A stretch of 17,807 bases of DNA from Lachnospiraceae bacterium UBA7784 (lineage in GTDB: Bacteria > Bacillota > Clostridia > Lachnospirales > Lachnospiraceae). The DNA is taken from assembly GCA_002480925.1 (NCBI GenBank), contig DLDA01000013.1, forward strand, positions 1-17,807. Direction: 5' to 3'. This document shows, one piece after another, positions 1 through 5,825 of this stretch. Both the position numbers and the translations under genes were made by a program. The number at the start of each line of letters is the position of its first letter. Positions within the stretch are counted from its first letter, which is position 1. Below the pieces are notes generated by a model. That model saw only the letters and a list, made by a program, of their open reading frames with translations, did not search any database and was not told the origin of the DNA.

Positions 1-26
1 ACTAATAGATCGAAGGCTTGATCTAG
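1..26 (+). rRNA. 23S rRNA, 3' end (partial)
   Basis: The first bases, ACTAATAGATCGAAGGCTTG and a few more, match the highly conserved last stretch of bacterial 23S rRNA, where ACTAAT..GATCGA..GGCTT precedes the mature 3' end. The final bases normally pair with the 5' end of 23S, which lies outside the window. The exact mature end (about base 26) is estimated by analogy with other 23S genes. Confidence 0.85.
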
Positions 27-324
27 CCATGAGCACTTAGACGGTGCAAGCGAAAGCGAAGCAGCGTCTTACGTGCGAGGCATGCACCACTCTTAATGAG
101 CACGAGCGTAAGCGAAGTGCGAATTTAGAAGTGGGGCAGAAGCTTCTAGATGAGGGCGAGTCAAAGATGAAGCTCGAATCCGAAGCGAGATCGTTCTTTG
201 AGATTAGCGAGCGCGAGTCAAAGACGAAGTGCGAGCTTAGCGAAAAGGACTTCCTTAGAAAGCATGATTCTGTATGAAGTTTTGAAGGTACTTGTTTACA
301 AGCAGGAGTTAGGAATCAGAATCT
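27..324 (+). other. GCGA-rich repetitive rRNA-tRNA spacer without 5S gene
   Basis: About 300 bases separate the 23S end from tRNA-Trp. I see no 5S rRNA and no credible protein gene. The stretch is filled with degenerate GCGA/CGAAG words. One 22-base element occurs twice, at 156-177 and 213-234, with 19 of 22 positions identical. Several stems can form: 33-43 with 65-76 (interrupted), CAC/GTG around 101-119, and AAGGA/TCCTT at 245-256. No promoter is evident just ahead of the tRNA, so the spacer is probably transcribed as part of the rRNA operon. Confidence 0.6.
156..234 (+). repeat. Imperfect 22-bp direct repeat pair in rRNA spacer
   Basis: Copy 1 (156-177) and copy 2 (213-234) both begin GCGAGTCAAAGA and continue YGAAG..CGA, differing at three positions, with starts 57 bases apart. 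Looser relatives (GCGAAGTGCGA, TTAGCGAGCGCGAG) surround them. No function is assigned. Confidence 0.6.
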
Positions 325-397
325 AGAGGTATAGTTCAGTTGGTAGAACGTTGGTCTCCAAAACCAAATGTCGAGGGTTCAAGTCCTTCTGCCTCTG
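325..397 (+). tRNA. tRNA-Trp (anticodon CCA)
   Basis: A full cloverleaf can be drawn. The acceptor stem AGAGGTA (325-331) pairs with TGCCTCT (390-396), with one G-U. T8-A9 is followed by a D arm GTTC..GAAC, an anticodon stem TTGGT/ACCAA (351-355/363-367) with loop CTCCAAA, and a T arm with the GGTTCAAGT core. The loop places CCA at the anticodon (358-360), so it reads UGG. The discriminator base is G397 and the CCA tail is not encoded. It lies about 300 bases after 23S and is followed within 5 bases by a terminator, so it is most simply the last gene of the rRNA operon. Confidence 0.97.
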
Positions 398-401
398 TAA
401 T

Positions 402-440
402 AGAGCTTGTGGCTTATGTCACAGGCTCTTACTTTATTTT
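402..440 (+). terminator. Intrinsic terminator after tRNA-Trp
   Basis: AGAGCTTGTG (402-411) and CACAGGCTCT (420-429) form a 10-bp stem with one G-U pair and an 8-base loop, followed directly by the T-rich tract TTACTTTATTTT. This is a strong rho-independent terminator closing the rRNA/tRNA transcription unit. It overlaps the longest possible reading frame of the next gene, which argues that this gene starts further downstream. Confidence 0.88.
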
Positions 441-463
441 CAGGGTTTTTAGAGAATGAATAT

Positions 464-1363
464 ATGAGAGAAGTATTCGGAAGTGATTTTTTTAAGACCA
501 GGTATCTGAAAAAGCATATCAGGGATTTTTTCATAATTCTACTGGGTTCCACCCTGATATCGCTTGCTGTTAAATATGTTCTGGACCCTTCCGGACTTGA
601 TACAGGCGGAGTCAGTGGTCTGGCTATTGTTATAAAAAAACTCAGTGGGCTTTATCTTAACAGACCAATCCCCCTATGGCTTTCAAATCTTTTATTAAAT
701 ACACCTATTTTTTTAATAGCATTAAAGGTAGACGGGATTAAGAGCATAATAAGAACCGGGCTGGGATTTTCTTTAATGACGCTTGAGCTTGCCCTTATGC
801 CTGAGTATTCTCTTATATCGGATAATCTTTTTCTGACAAGTCTCTATGGAGGCGTGCTTTTCGGCCTTGGAACCGGTATTCTGCTGCTGGCCAGGTCAAC
901 TACCGGCGGGACTGATATGCTGGGCAACTCCCTGTCCCATATATTCCGTCATATTCCTGTTGGTATGCTTATCCAACTTCTTGATGGCAGTATAGTCCTT
1001 GTCGGCCTGCTTGCCTTCAGCTTGGAGAATACTCTTTATGCTTTTCTTTCAGTATATGTGATGGGAAAGGTAATAGATAAGGTTGTGGATAATGGTAAGA
1101 AGGCAAAGATAGCTCTTATTATTTCAAGGGAATGTGATGCCATATCAAAGGATATCCTTATAGATATGGACAGGGGAGTTACAAGCCTGTCCGGAGTTGG
1201 AGAATATTCCAGGAAGCCAAGGAAGATCATATGCTGCGTATGTTCAAAAAAAGATGTACCACAGATCAAGGATATAGTAAGGGAGCATGACAGGCGGGCC
1301 TTCTTTATAGTAGGAAATGTTTCGGAGGCAATGGGTGAGGGCTTTATAGAGCACTGGACCTGA
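464..1363 (+). CDS. YitT family membrane protein (DUF161/DUF2179)
   Basis: A protein of about 299 residues with the YitT layout: an N-terminal cytoplasmic stretch, five or so hydrophobic segments (beginning FFIILLGSTLISLAVKYVL), the family-typical glycine-rich signatures GLDTGGVSGLAIV and TTGGTDMLGN, and a soluble C-terminal DUF2179-like domain with the ISRECDAISKDIL and DRGVTSL region. YitT proteins are widespread in Firmicutes and their transport role is unproven. I chose ATG 464 because the frame can otherwise only extend to a TTG at 407 lying inside the terminator stem. The ribosome binding site is weak (AGAGA at about 450). No promoter fits between the terminator and the start, so expression may depend on read-through from the rRNA/tRNA unit. 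Confidence 0.88.
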   Translation: MREVFGSDFFKTRYLKKHIRDFFIILLGSTLISLAVKYVLDPSGLDTGGVSGLAIVIKKLSGLYLNRPIPLWLSNLLLNTPIFLIALKVDGIKSIIRTGLGFSLMTLELALMPEYSLISDNLFLTSLYGGVLFGLGTGILLLARSTTGGTDMLGNSLSHIFRHIPVGMLIQLLDGSIVLVGLLAFSLENTLYAFLSVYVMGKVIDKVVDNGKKAKIALIISRECDAISKDILIDMDRGVTSLSGVGEYSRKPRKIICCVCSKKDVPQIKDIVREHDRRAFFIVGNVSEAMGEGFIEHWT

Positions 1364-1384
1364 TACGAAAGGAGGAAGGCACTG

Positions 1385-1429
1385 GTGTCAACTACCCACC
1401 GCCTAAAGGCAGTGGGTTTTTGCCTATGA
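1385..1429 (+). other. Micro-ORF of 14 codons with strong SD, inside hairpin unit
   Basis: A near-perfect Shine-Dalgarno, AAAGGAGG (1368-1375), stands 9 bases before GTG 1385, which opens a 14-codon frame (MSTTHRLKAVGFCL) ending at TGA 1427-1429. The frame runs through the hairpin at 1394-1417. It may be a real peptide, or the whole unit may be a mobile-element-derived hairpin that happens to read open. Too short to judge on coding statistics. Confidence 0.25.
1394..1421 (+). terminator. Hairpin with T-tract between yitT-family gene and Gx transporter
   Basis: ACCCAC-C-GCC (1394-1403), loop TAAA, GGC-A-GTGGGT (1408-1417) gives nine base pairs and one C-A mismatch, followed by TTTTT (1417-1421). 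It has the form of an intrinsic terminator for the upstream gene. An outer TGTCA (1386-1390) / TGACA (1427-1431) inverted pair flanks it. From memory the CCCACCGCCTAAAGGC core resembles subterminal hairpins of IS200/IS605-type elements; this is not verified. Confidence 0.6.
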
Positions 1430-1448
1430 CAAAGGAAGGGATTTATTT

Positions 1449-1964
1449 ATGAAAAGATCATCACATATAGCTTCTCTTGGAGTTTTTCTTTCTCTTGCGA
1501 TGATAGCAGGCTATATAGAAACCCTTATTCCGATAAACTTTGGAATACCAGGAATGAAGCTTGGGCTTGCCAATATGGTCACAGTTATACTGATGTATCT
1601 TTTTTCACCGTCTGAGGCCTTTCTTATCCTGGTGATAAGGATCCTGCTTTCAGGTTTTCTTTTCGGTAACGGCATGTCCTTTTTATATTCCCTTTCAGGC
1701 GGTATTTTAAGCTTTATAGTGATGTATCTTTTCTTCAGGACAGGTAAGGCCAGGATGATATCGCTTTCTGTTATAGGTGCCATTTCTCATAATGCAGGTC
1801 AGCTTATCTGTGCCTGCATTTTTGTAAGCAATATGGATATACTTTTTTATATGCCGATACTTGCCGTATCTGGAATTATAACGGGACTTATTACAGGATC
1901 CCTTAGTGCGGCGGTACACAGAAGGCTTAAAAAAGGCAGATTTTCGGATAAGGAAGACAGATGA
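1449..1964 (+). CDS. Gx transporter family protein (HepPPS_I-type membrane protein)
   Basis: A 171-residue, very hydrophobic protein with about five membrane segments. The stretch IETLIPINFGIPGMKLGLANMVT is the hallmark of the family once named heptaprenyl diphosphate synthase component I and now usually called Gx transporter. The name describes the fold; the substrate is unknown. The start ATG has a good AAGGAAGGG site at 1432-1440. It overlaps the following NusG-domain-II gene by ATGA, implying translational coupling. The same two-gene pair occurs in many Firmicutes next to flavinylation (ApbE) or extracellular electron transfer genes; in Listeria-like loci the pair is, to my recollection, EetA/EetB. 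No flavin-transfer gene is present here. Confidence 0.87.
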   Translation: MKRSSHIASLGVFLSLAMIAGYIETLIPINFGIPGMKLGLANMVTVILMYLFSPSEAFLILVIRILLSGFLFGNGMSFLYSLSGGILSFIVMYLFFRTGKARMISLSVIGAISHNAGQLICACIFVSNMDILFYMPILAVSGIITGLITGSLSAAVHRRLKKGRFSDKEDR

Positions 1965-2347
1965 ACGAGGATAGCTATATTACAAAAAAGGGAGCCATAG
2001 CCATAGCTATAATTCTTATAGCACTGATTATCTTCTCACTTATCTTTTACAGGACAAGAAGGACAGGCAATTATGCGGTGATCTTTCATTACGGAAAAGT
2101 GACAGGTAGCTATCCGCTAGGCCTTAACAGGGAGATAAGGATAAAGGATAAGAAGGGACGGCTTACTAATATAGTATGTATAAAAAACGGATATGTATAT
2201 ATGAAGGAGGCCAACTGTCCGGATAAGATCTGTATCCATCAGGGAAAGAAATCAAAGGTTTCTGAGACTATAACCTGTCTTCCCAATAGGGTTGTAGTCG
2301 AAGTAAAGGGCAGGGAGATGGGAAGTTTTGACACCATGACACACTGA
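1961..2347 (+). CDS. NusG domain II-containing membrane-anchored protein
   Basis: A 128-residue protein with one N-terminal membrane helix (about residues 10-30) followed by a small extracytoplasmic domain. The pattern Cys86-x4-Cys91 ... Cys106-Leu-Pro-Asn, in NCPDKICIHQGK..ITCLPNRVVVEV, is the signature of the NusG_II family. The name reflects structural likeness to the second domain of some NusG proteins and does not imply a transcription role. Its ATG overlaps the stop of the Gx transporter gene by four bases. Work on Firmicute flavin-based electron transfer suggests these paired proteins help electron transfer to or across the membrane; that is inference here. The conserved cysteines could bind a metal or form a disulfide. 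Confidence 0.88.
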   Translation: MNEDSYITKKGAIAIAIILIALIIFSLIFYRTRRTGNYAVIFHYGKVTGSYPLGLNREIRIKDKKGRLTNIVCIKNGYVYMKEANCPDKICIHQGKKSKVSETITCLPNRVVVEVKGREMGSFDTMTH

Positions 2348-2396
2348 AGATCATATGGATGTGACAAGGTTTAGCAGATTCCTGCCTATCTTTTTA

Positions 2397-2425
2397 TTGA
2401 AAAAATGTTTTTTTACAAGTAGAAT
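2397..2425 (+). promoter_or_regulatory. Sigma-A promoter for the PAP2-DMT-PsiE-thiT group
   Basis: TTGAAA (2397-2402), a 17-base A/T-rich spacer and TAGAAT (2420-2425). The predicted start is near 2432, about 30 bases before the PAP2-like start codon. No other strong promoter is seen between here and thiT, so the four genes are probably one transcript. Confidence 0.65.
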
Positions 2426-2461
2426 ATAAAAGGATGTATAAAGGTATCAGAGGATAGAAAT

Positions 2462-2911
2462 ATGCAGGAAATAATAAGACAGATCATATCAAACAGAATT
2501 CTTATTTCGGGAGCCTGCGGCTGGCTTTCTGCTCAGGTCTTGAAGACCATTATCTTTGCGATAACCAACCACAGGATCGATATGAGCCGTCTTGTTGGTG
2601 ACGGAGGAATGCCAAGCGGACACTCAGCTACTGTCACGGCTATAGCAGTATCCTGCGGTATAGAGCAGGGGTTTGACTCCCCTGTATTCGCTCTTGCCTG
2701 TTTTGTTGCGATAATAGTCATGCATGACGCAATGGGAGTCAGACTTGAGACAGGCAAGCAGTCCAGGGTGATCAATCATCTGGTAGAGATAGTTTATGCG
2801 AAGGACCTTTCACCGGAGGAGAAGCTGAAGGAATTTGTAGGACATACTCCTCTTCAGGTTTTCTTTGGATTCCTTCTGGGATTTTTGATAGCAGTAGTAA
2901 TACATATATGA
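2462..2911 (+). CDS. Divergent PAP2 family membrane protein (YuiD-like)
   Basis: A 149-residue membrane protein of the DUF212 'divergent PAP2' family. Diagnostic features are GDGGMPSGHSAT (residues 46-57), which contains the PSGHS block of PAP2 phosphatases, and the HDAMGVRLETGKQ motif after the third hydrophobic segment. Several hydrophobic segments are predicted, including a C-terminal helix VFFGFLLGFLIAVVIHI. The catalytic activity of this branch is unestablished; a lipid-phosphate phosphatase role is a guess from the fold. The start ATG is preceded by AGAGGAT at suitable distance. First gene behind the promoter at 2397-2425, 20 bases before the DMT transporter gene. Confidence 0.88.
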   Translation: MQEIIRQIISNRILISGACGWLSAQVLKTIIFAITNHRIDMSRLVGDGGMPSGHSATVTAIAVSCGIEQGFDSPVFALACFVAIIVMHDAMGVRLETGKQSRVINHLVEIVYAKDLSPEEKLKEFVGHTPLQVFFGFLLGFLIAVVIHI

Positions 2912-2930
2912 CAAAAGGCAGATCTTATCT

Positions 2931-3866
2931 ATGGAAAAAAAGAAAAATATACTGGTTAAGGAAATAATCCATACCCTGATACTTTTTCAGGCTGCGCTTA
3001 TCTGGGGACTGGCATTTCCTTTTCAGAGCATAGGAGCCAGATACCTGGACGGCTGGTCATTTCTGTCGATCCGAAGTATAATGTCGGTAATAGTCATGCT
3101 GCCATTTGTTATAATAATCGACAGGAGAAGAACTAATGGGGAAAAGGATATAAAGACAGATTTACTTGCTGGAGCCCTTTGCGGAGGCTTTCTATGTCTT
3201 GCAAGCGCATGCCAGCAGATAGGGATAAAATATACGACGGCAGCCAAGAGCGGCTTCATCACAGCCCTCTATGTTATCTTTGTCCCTATAATCTCTCTTA
3301 TTATCTTTCGAAAAAAACAGCCGCTTAGGCTATGGGTCAGTGTGGCTTTATGTCTGCTTGGCTTATATCTGCTCTGCGCAAGGGGAGGGCTTAAGGGCTT
3401 TTCGGCAGGAGATATCCTTACTCTTGCCTGTGCAGTCCTTTTCGCCGGACAGATTCTTACTGTTTCTTTCTTTGTAAAAAAAGTCGGTGCAGTAAGACTT
3501 ACCTTCCTGCAGTTCGCGGTCTGTGCCATTATTTCTACAGCTGTAATGGTCATTTTCTCTGGGCCATCGATCGGTCAGATATATAAGGCGCTTCCGGCCC
3601 TTATCTATGTCGGCGTGATGTCAAGCGCTATTGGCTATTCGCTTCAGGCCATAGGGCAGAAGGGGCTTAATCCAGCAGTTGCATCACTTGCAATGTGTAT
3701 GGAAAGCGTCTTTTCGCTGATAGGAGGGATCTTTATTCTGGGGCAGCTGTCATCTGTTAGGGAGACCTGCGGCTGCATTCTCATGTTTGTAGCAATAGTG
3801 ATCGCAGAGGTAGGTTTCCCGCTGCCGCGAAAGGAGAGGAAAAATGGATCAGGAAAAACTGACTGA
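2931..3866 (+). CDS. DMT family (EamA) transporter
   Basis: A 311-residue protein with ten predicted membrane helices arranged as two EamA repeats. The first begins around LFQAALIWGLAFPFQSIG, with a typical helix-4 region AAKSGFITALYVIFVPIISLII. The second half carries SAIGYSLQAIGQKGLNPAVASLAMCMESVFSLIGG, the usual second-repeat signature. DMT proteins export or import small metabolites such as amino acids, nucleobases or drugs; the substrate cannot be read from sequence. The basic C-terminus (PRKERKNGSGK) suggests a cytoplasmic tail. The last 23 bases overlap the next gene. Its ribosome site is only moderate (AAAGG some 13 bases upstream), consistent with coupling to the gene before it. Confidence 0.9.
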   Translation: MEKKKNILVKEIIHTLILFQAALIWGLAFPFQSIGARYLDGWSFLSIRSIMSVIVMLPFVIIIDRRRTNGEKDIKTDLLAGALCGGFLCLASACQQIGIKYTTAAKSGFITALYVIFVPIISLIIFRKKQPLRLWVSVALCLLGLYLLCARGGLKGFSAGDILTLACAVLFAGQILTVSFFVKKVGAVRLTFLQFAVCAIISTAVMVIFSGPSIGQIYKALPALIYVGVMSSAIGYSLQAIGQKGLNPAVASLAMCMESVFSLIGGIFILGQLSSVRETCGCILMFVAIVIAEVGFPLPRKERKNGSGKTD

Positions 3867-4353
3867 GCTAAGAAAAAAGAAGATAAGAAACGCCATAAAG
3901 AGAAGGGCCTTCTCTGACTGGATGGAAATAGTTACAGAGGTCCTTGAGCTTACAGTAGCAGTGATAGTACTTATAGGCTTTATAATAAATGTCATTCCAT
4001 TTGTAAGGGATATGCCTTCGCTTCTTGATAATCAGAATGATTATACCTTCCATGTCTTTTTAGAGCATGCCTTTAATCTGGTCATAGGTATAGAGTTTAT
4101 CAGGATGCTTATAAGACATACCCCCGGAAGTGCGCTCGATGTCCTGCTTTTTTCCATAGCAAGGCATATGGTACTTGATGGAGGCAATGGACTTGAGCTT
4201 CTCTTAGGTGTGGCTTCGATCGCAGGAATCTTTGCGGTCAGGAAATGGATCTATGTCAGGTCCTTTGACGGAAGCCCCACATCCGGAGGATACCAGTGGA
4301 TTCATCCCATATCAGAAAGCTATGACGATGATGATAATAGAAAGGAGAAATAA
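3844..4353 (+). CDS. Small membrane protein, PsiE-like
   Basis: A 169-residue protein with a basic N-terminus (KLTELRKKKIRNAIKRR), about four hydrophobic segments, and an acidic, serine-rich C-terminal tail (SESYDDDDNRKEK). The segment EHAFNLVIGIEFIRMLIRH..SALDVLLFSIARHMVLDGG resembles the phosphate-starvation-inducible PsiE fold, in which an acidic/aromatic helix is followed by an (A/I)R..(I/V)D motif. The match is by pattern only; function is unknown even for E. coli PsiE. AAAGGAGAGG lies just before the ATG. It overlaps the DMT gene by 23 bases, and its stop codon TAA shares an A with the ATG of a short leader frame before thiT. Confidence 0.6.
   Translation: MDQEKLTELRKKKIRNAIKRRAFSDWMEIVTEVLELTVAVIVLIGFIINVIPFVRDMPSLLDNQNDYTFHVFLEHAFNLVIGIEFIRMLIRHTPGSALDVLLFSIARHMVLDGGNGLELLLGVASIAGIFAVRKWIYVRSFDGSPTSGGYQWIHPISESYDDDDNRKEK
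4341..4347 (+). promoter_or_regulatory. Strong ribosome binding site ahead of thiT leader frame
   Basis: AAAGGAG with 5 bases to ATG 4353. It is the best Shine-Dalgarno in the PsiE-like/thiT junction but serves a 10-codon frame that ends at TAG before the apparent thiT start. Confidence 0.6.
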
Positions 4354-4385
4354 TGTCAGCCTTATTAGTAAAACGTGATGGATAG
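4353..4385 (+). other. 10-codon leader frame (MSALLVKRDG) in frame with thiT
   Basis: ATG 4353, overlapping the stop of the preceding gene as TAATG and placed ideally after AAAGGAG, opens a frame that ends at TAG 4383-4385. One codon later (TAT) the same frame continues without stops as thiT from GTG 4389. This could be a leader peptide, a nonsense mutation or sequencing error in the true thiT N-terminus, or a read-through/reinitiation arrangement. Confidence 0.4.
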
Positions 4386-4388
4386 TAT

Positions 4389-5021
4389 GTGCCGGGAATA
4401 GTAGGATATATGATGATAGCAGCTTTTATTATCATGATCCTGCTTTTTGGAGCGGCCGTATCAGGAAATGAAAAAAAGCTAAGTTCCAAACAGATAGCCT
4501 TTTCAGGCGTTGCTATAGCTCTTGCGACAGTGGCCTCGATGATAAAGCTTTTCCAGTTCCCTATGGGAGGAGCAATGACTCTGTTTTCAATGCTTTTCAT
4601 ATCACTTGTCGGATACTGGTACGGGGCCAGGGCAGGAATAACCTCGGCCGTGGCCTATGGTCTTGTTCAGTTGATACTTGAGCCTTATATAATAAATCCG
4701 CTACAGCCTATCGTCGATTATGTGCTTGCCTTCGGAGCATTAGGACTCTCAGGTATCTTTTCTGATTCAAAAAATGGACTTGTAAAGGGATATATAGTCG
4801 GAGTTGTGGGAAGATATTTCTTTGCCTTTCTTTCAGGACTTATATTCTTTGGTACATATGCAGCAAGCTATGGCTTTAAGGGATTTTTCGGACCTGCACT
4901 TTATTCACTTGCCTATAATGGAATCTATCTGGGTGCAGAGGCAGCACTGACTCTTGCTCTTCTTGCAATAAAGCCTGTAAGAAAAGCCATGGCCCGTGTA
5001 AAGACCATGGCTACAGCCTGA
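4389..5021 (+). CDS. thiT: Energy-coupled thiamine transporter S-component ThiT
   Basis: About 210 residues. From residue 31 onward the sequence follows ThiT: KLSSKQIAFSGVAIALATVAS, GGAMTLFSMLFISLVGYWYG, the loop/helix LILEPYIINPLQPIVDYVLAFGALGLSGIF, GRYFFAFLSGLIFFGTYA and YSLAYNGIYLGAEA. ThiT binds thiamine in the membrane and docks with the shared ECF energizing module (EcfA-A'-T), which is not encoded here. It has an extra N-terminal helix (YMMIAAFIIMILLFGAAV) compared with classic ThiT. The start is uncertain: GTG 4389 has no good ribosome site; ATG 4410 and ATG 4413 are alternatives, the latter with AGGA at 4403-4406; and an in-frame ATG at 4353 is blocked by TAG 4383. No TPP riboswitch is recognisable upstream. 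It converges with proB, 6 bases apart. Confidence 0.88.
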   Translation: MPGIVGYMMIAAFIIMILLFGAAVSGNEKKLSSKQIAFSGVAIALATVASMIKLFQFPMGGAMTLFSMLFISLVGYWYGARAGITSAVAYGLVQLILEPYIINPLQPIVDYVLAFGALGLSGIFSDSKNGLVKGYIVGVVGRYFFAFLSGLIFFGTYAASYGFKGFFGPALYSLAYNGIYLGAEAALTLALLAIKPVRKAMARVKTMATA

Positions 5022-5035
5022 TTTATTTTATTTTC
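4985..5035 (+). terminator. Possible terminator at thiT/proB convergence
   Basis: AGCCATGG (4985-4992) and CCATGGCT (5005-5012) form an 8-bp stem with a 12-base loop inside the 3' end of thiT. The T-rich run TTTATTTTATTTTC begins ten bases later (5022-5035). The gap between stem and T-run is too long for a textbook intrinsic terminator, so the call is tentative. Confidence 0.3.
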
Positions 5036-5825
5036 TTACTCCCTTGAAAAGCGTACCGACCTTACGTCCGGAGACCACGTTATAGAGAGCGTCAGGATGG
5101 GCACCATTTGTTACTATAGTGCTGATACCCTGTGCTGTGGCAAGCTGGGCGGCCTCAAGCTTGGTACGCATGCCTCCGGTGCCGCGTCTTGAGCCGGCGC
5201 CTCCTGCCAGCTCAAATGTATCATCAGTGATCTGATCGATCCTGTCTATAAGCCTTGCATCTGAATAGAGTCTTGGATCCTTGTCAAAAAAGCCGTCAAT
5301 ATCTGAGAATATCACAAGCTTGCCGGCCTTGCAGAGGATGGCGACTATGGCAGACAGCTTGTCATTGTCACTGAACAGATGCTCCTTGGAATCTATCTCT
5401 GTATAGCTTACCGAGTCGTTTTCATTTACAATAGGTATTATTCCCATCTCAAGAAGGGTGTTTATGGTATTGGACAGATTCTCCTTCTTCTCCTCGTTTT
5501 CTATATCGTCGGTATTGAAGAGAATCTGGGCAACCTCCTGATTGTATTCACTGAAGAATTTATCATACCAGAACATATTGCTGCACTGACCTACGGCAGC
5601 ACAGGCCTGCTTGTATCTTAGCTCAGTCGGCTTCTCCTTAAGATGAAGTTTGCTTGCACCTACAGCTATGGCGCCTGATGAAACAAGCACTATATCATAG
5701 CCCATATTATGCACATCTGAGAGCACCAGGGCTAAGCTGTCAAAAGCCTTTAGATTAGGGTTTCCCAGCTCATTAGTAAGGGATGAGGTACCCACCTTTA
5801 CTACGATCCTTTTTTTATTTAGCAT
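5028..5825 (-). CDS. proB: Glutamate 5-kinase ProB (no PUA domain)
   Basis: A 265-residue amino-acid kinase catalysing ATP-dependent phosphorylation of L-glutamate, the first step of proline synthesis. Motifs in order: IVVKVGTSSL (7-16), LVSSGAIAVG (47-56), KQACAAVGQ (72-80), IVNENDSV (132-139), FSDNDKLSA (151-159), FSDIDGFFDKDPR (173-185) and GTGGMRTKLEAA near 215. It is about 100 residues shorter than the E. coli enzyme because the C-terminal PUA domain is missing, a form also seen in other Firmicutes. The ATG overlaps the end of the MarR-family gene by 11 bases, with only a weak GGAAAAG site, so it is probably translated by coupling. proA, its usual partner, is not adjacent. Confidence 0.95.
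   Translation of the reverse strand: MLNKKRIVVKVGTSSLTNELGNPNLKAFDSLALVLSDVHNMGYDIVLVSSGAIAVGASKLHLKEKPTELRYKQACAAVGQCSNMFWYDKFFSEYNQEVAQILFNTDDIENEEKKENLSNTINTLLEMGIIPIVNENDSVSYTEIDSKEHLFSDNDKLSAIVAILCKAGKLVIFSDIDGFFDKDPRLYSDARLIDRIDQITDDTFELAGGAGSRRGTGGMRTKLEAAQLATAQGISTIVTNGAHPDALYNVVSGRKVGTLFKGVRK

Noticed and set aside
44..277. Open frame of 77 codons between 23S and tRNA-Trp
   Set aside because: It starts at GTG without a ribosome site, and its Lys/Glu/Ser-rich product is a direct read-out of the GCGA-type repeats. No family resemblance.
282..323. Separate promoter for tRNA-Trp
   Set aside because: TTGAAG and TTTACA have no usable -10 partner that would place the start site upstream of base 325.
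407..463. N-terminal extension of the YitT-family protein to TTG 407
   Set aside because: It lies inside the tRNA terminator stem and T-tract and has no ribosome site; family members begin near ATG 464.
2348..2396. Terminator after the NusG-II gene
   Set aside because: GCAG/CTGC with a T-run at 2391 is only a 4-bp stem with poor extension; too weak to call.
4340..4410. TPP riboswitch before thiT
   Set aside because: No CTGAGA or ACCTGATCTGG-like core and too little space between the genes.
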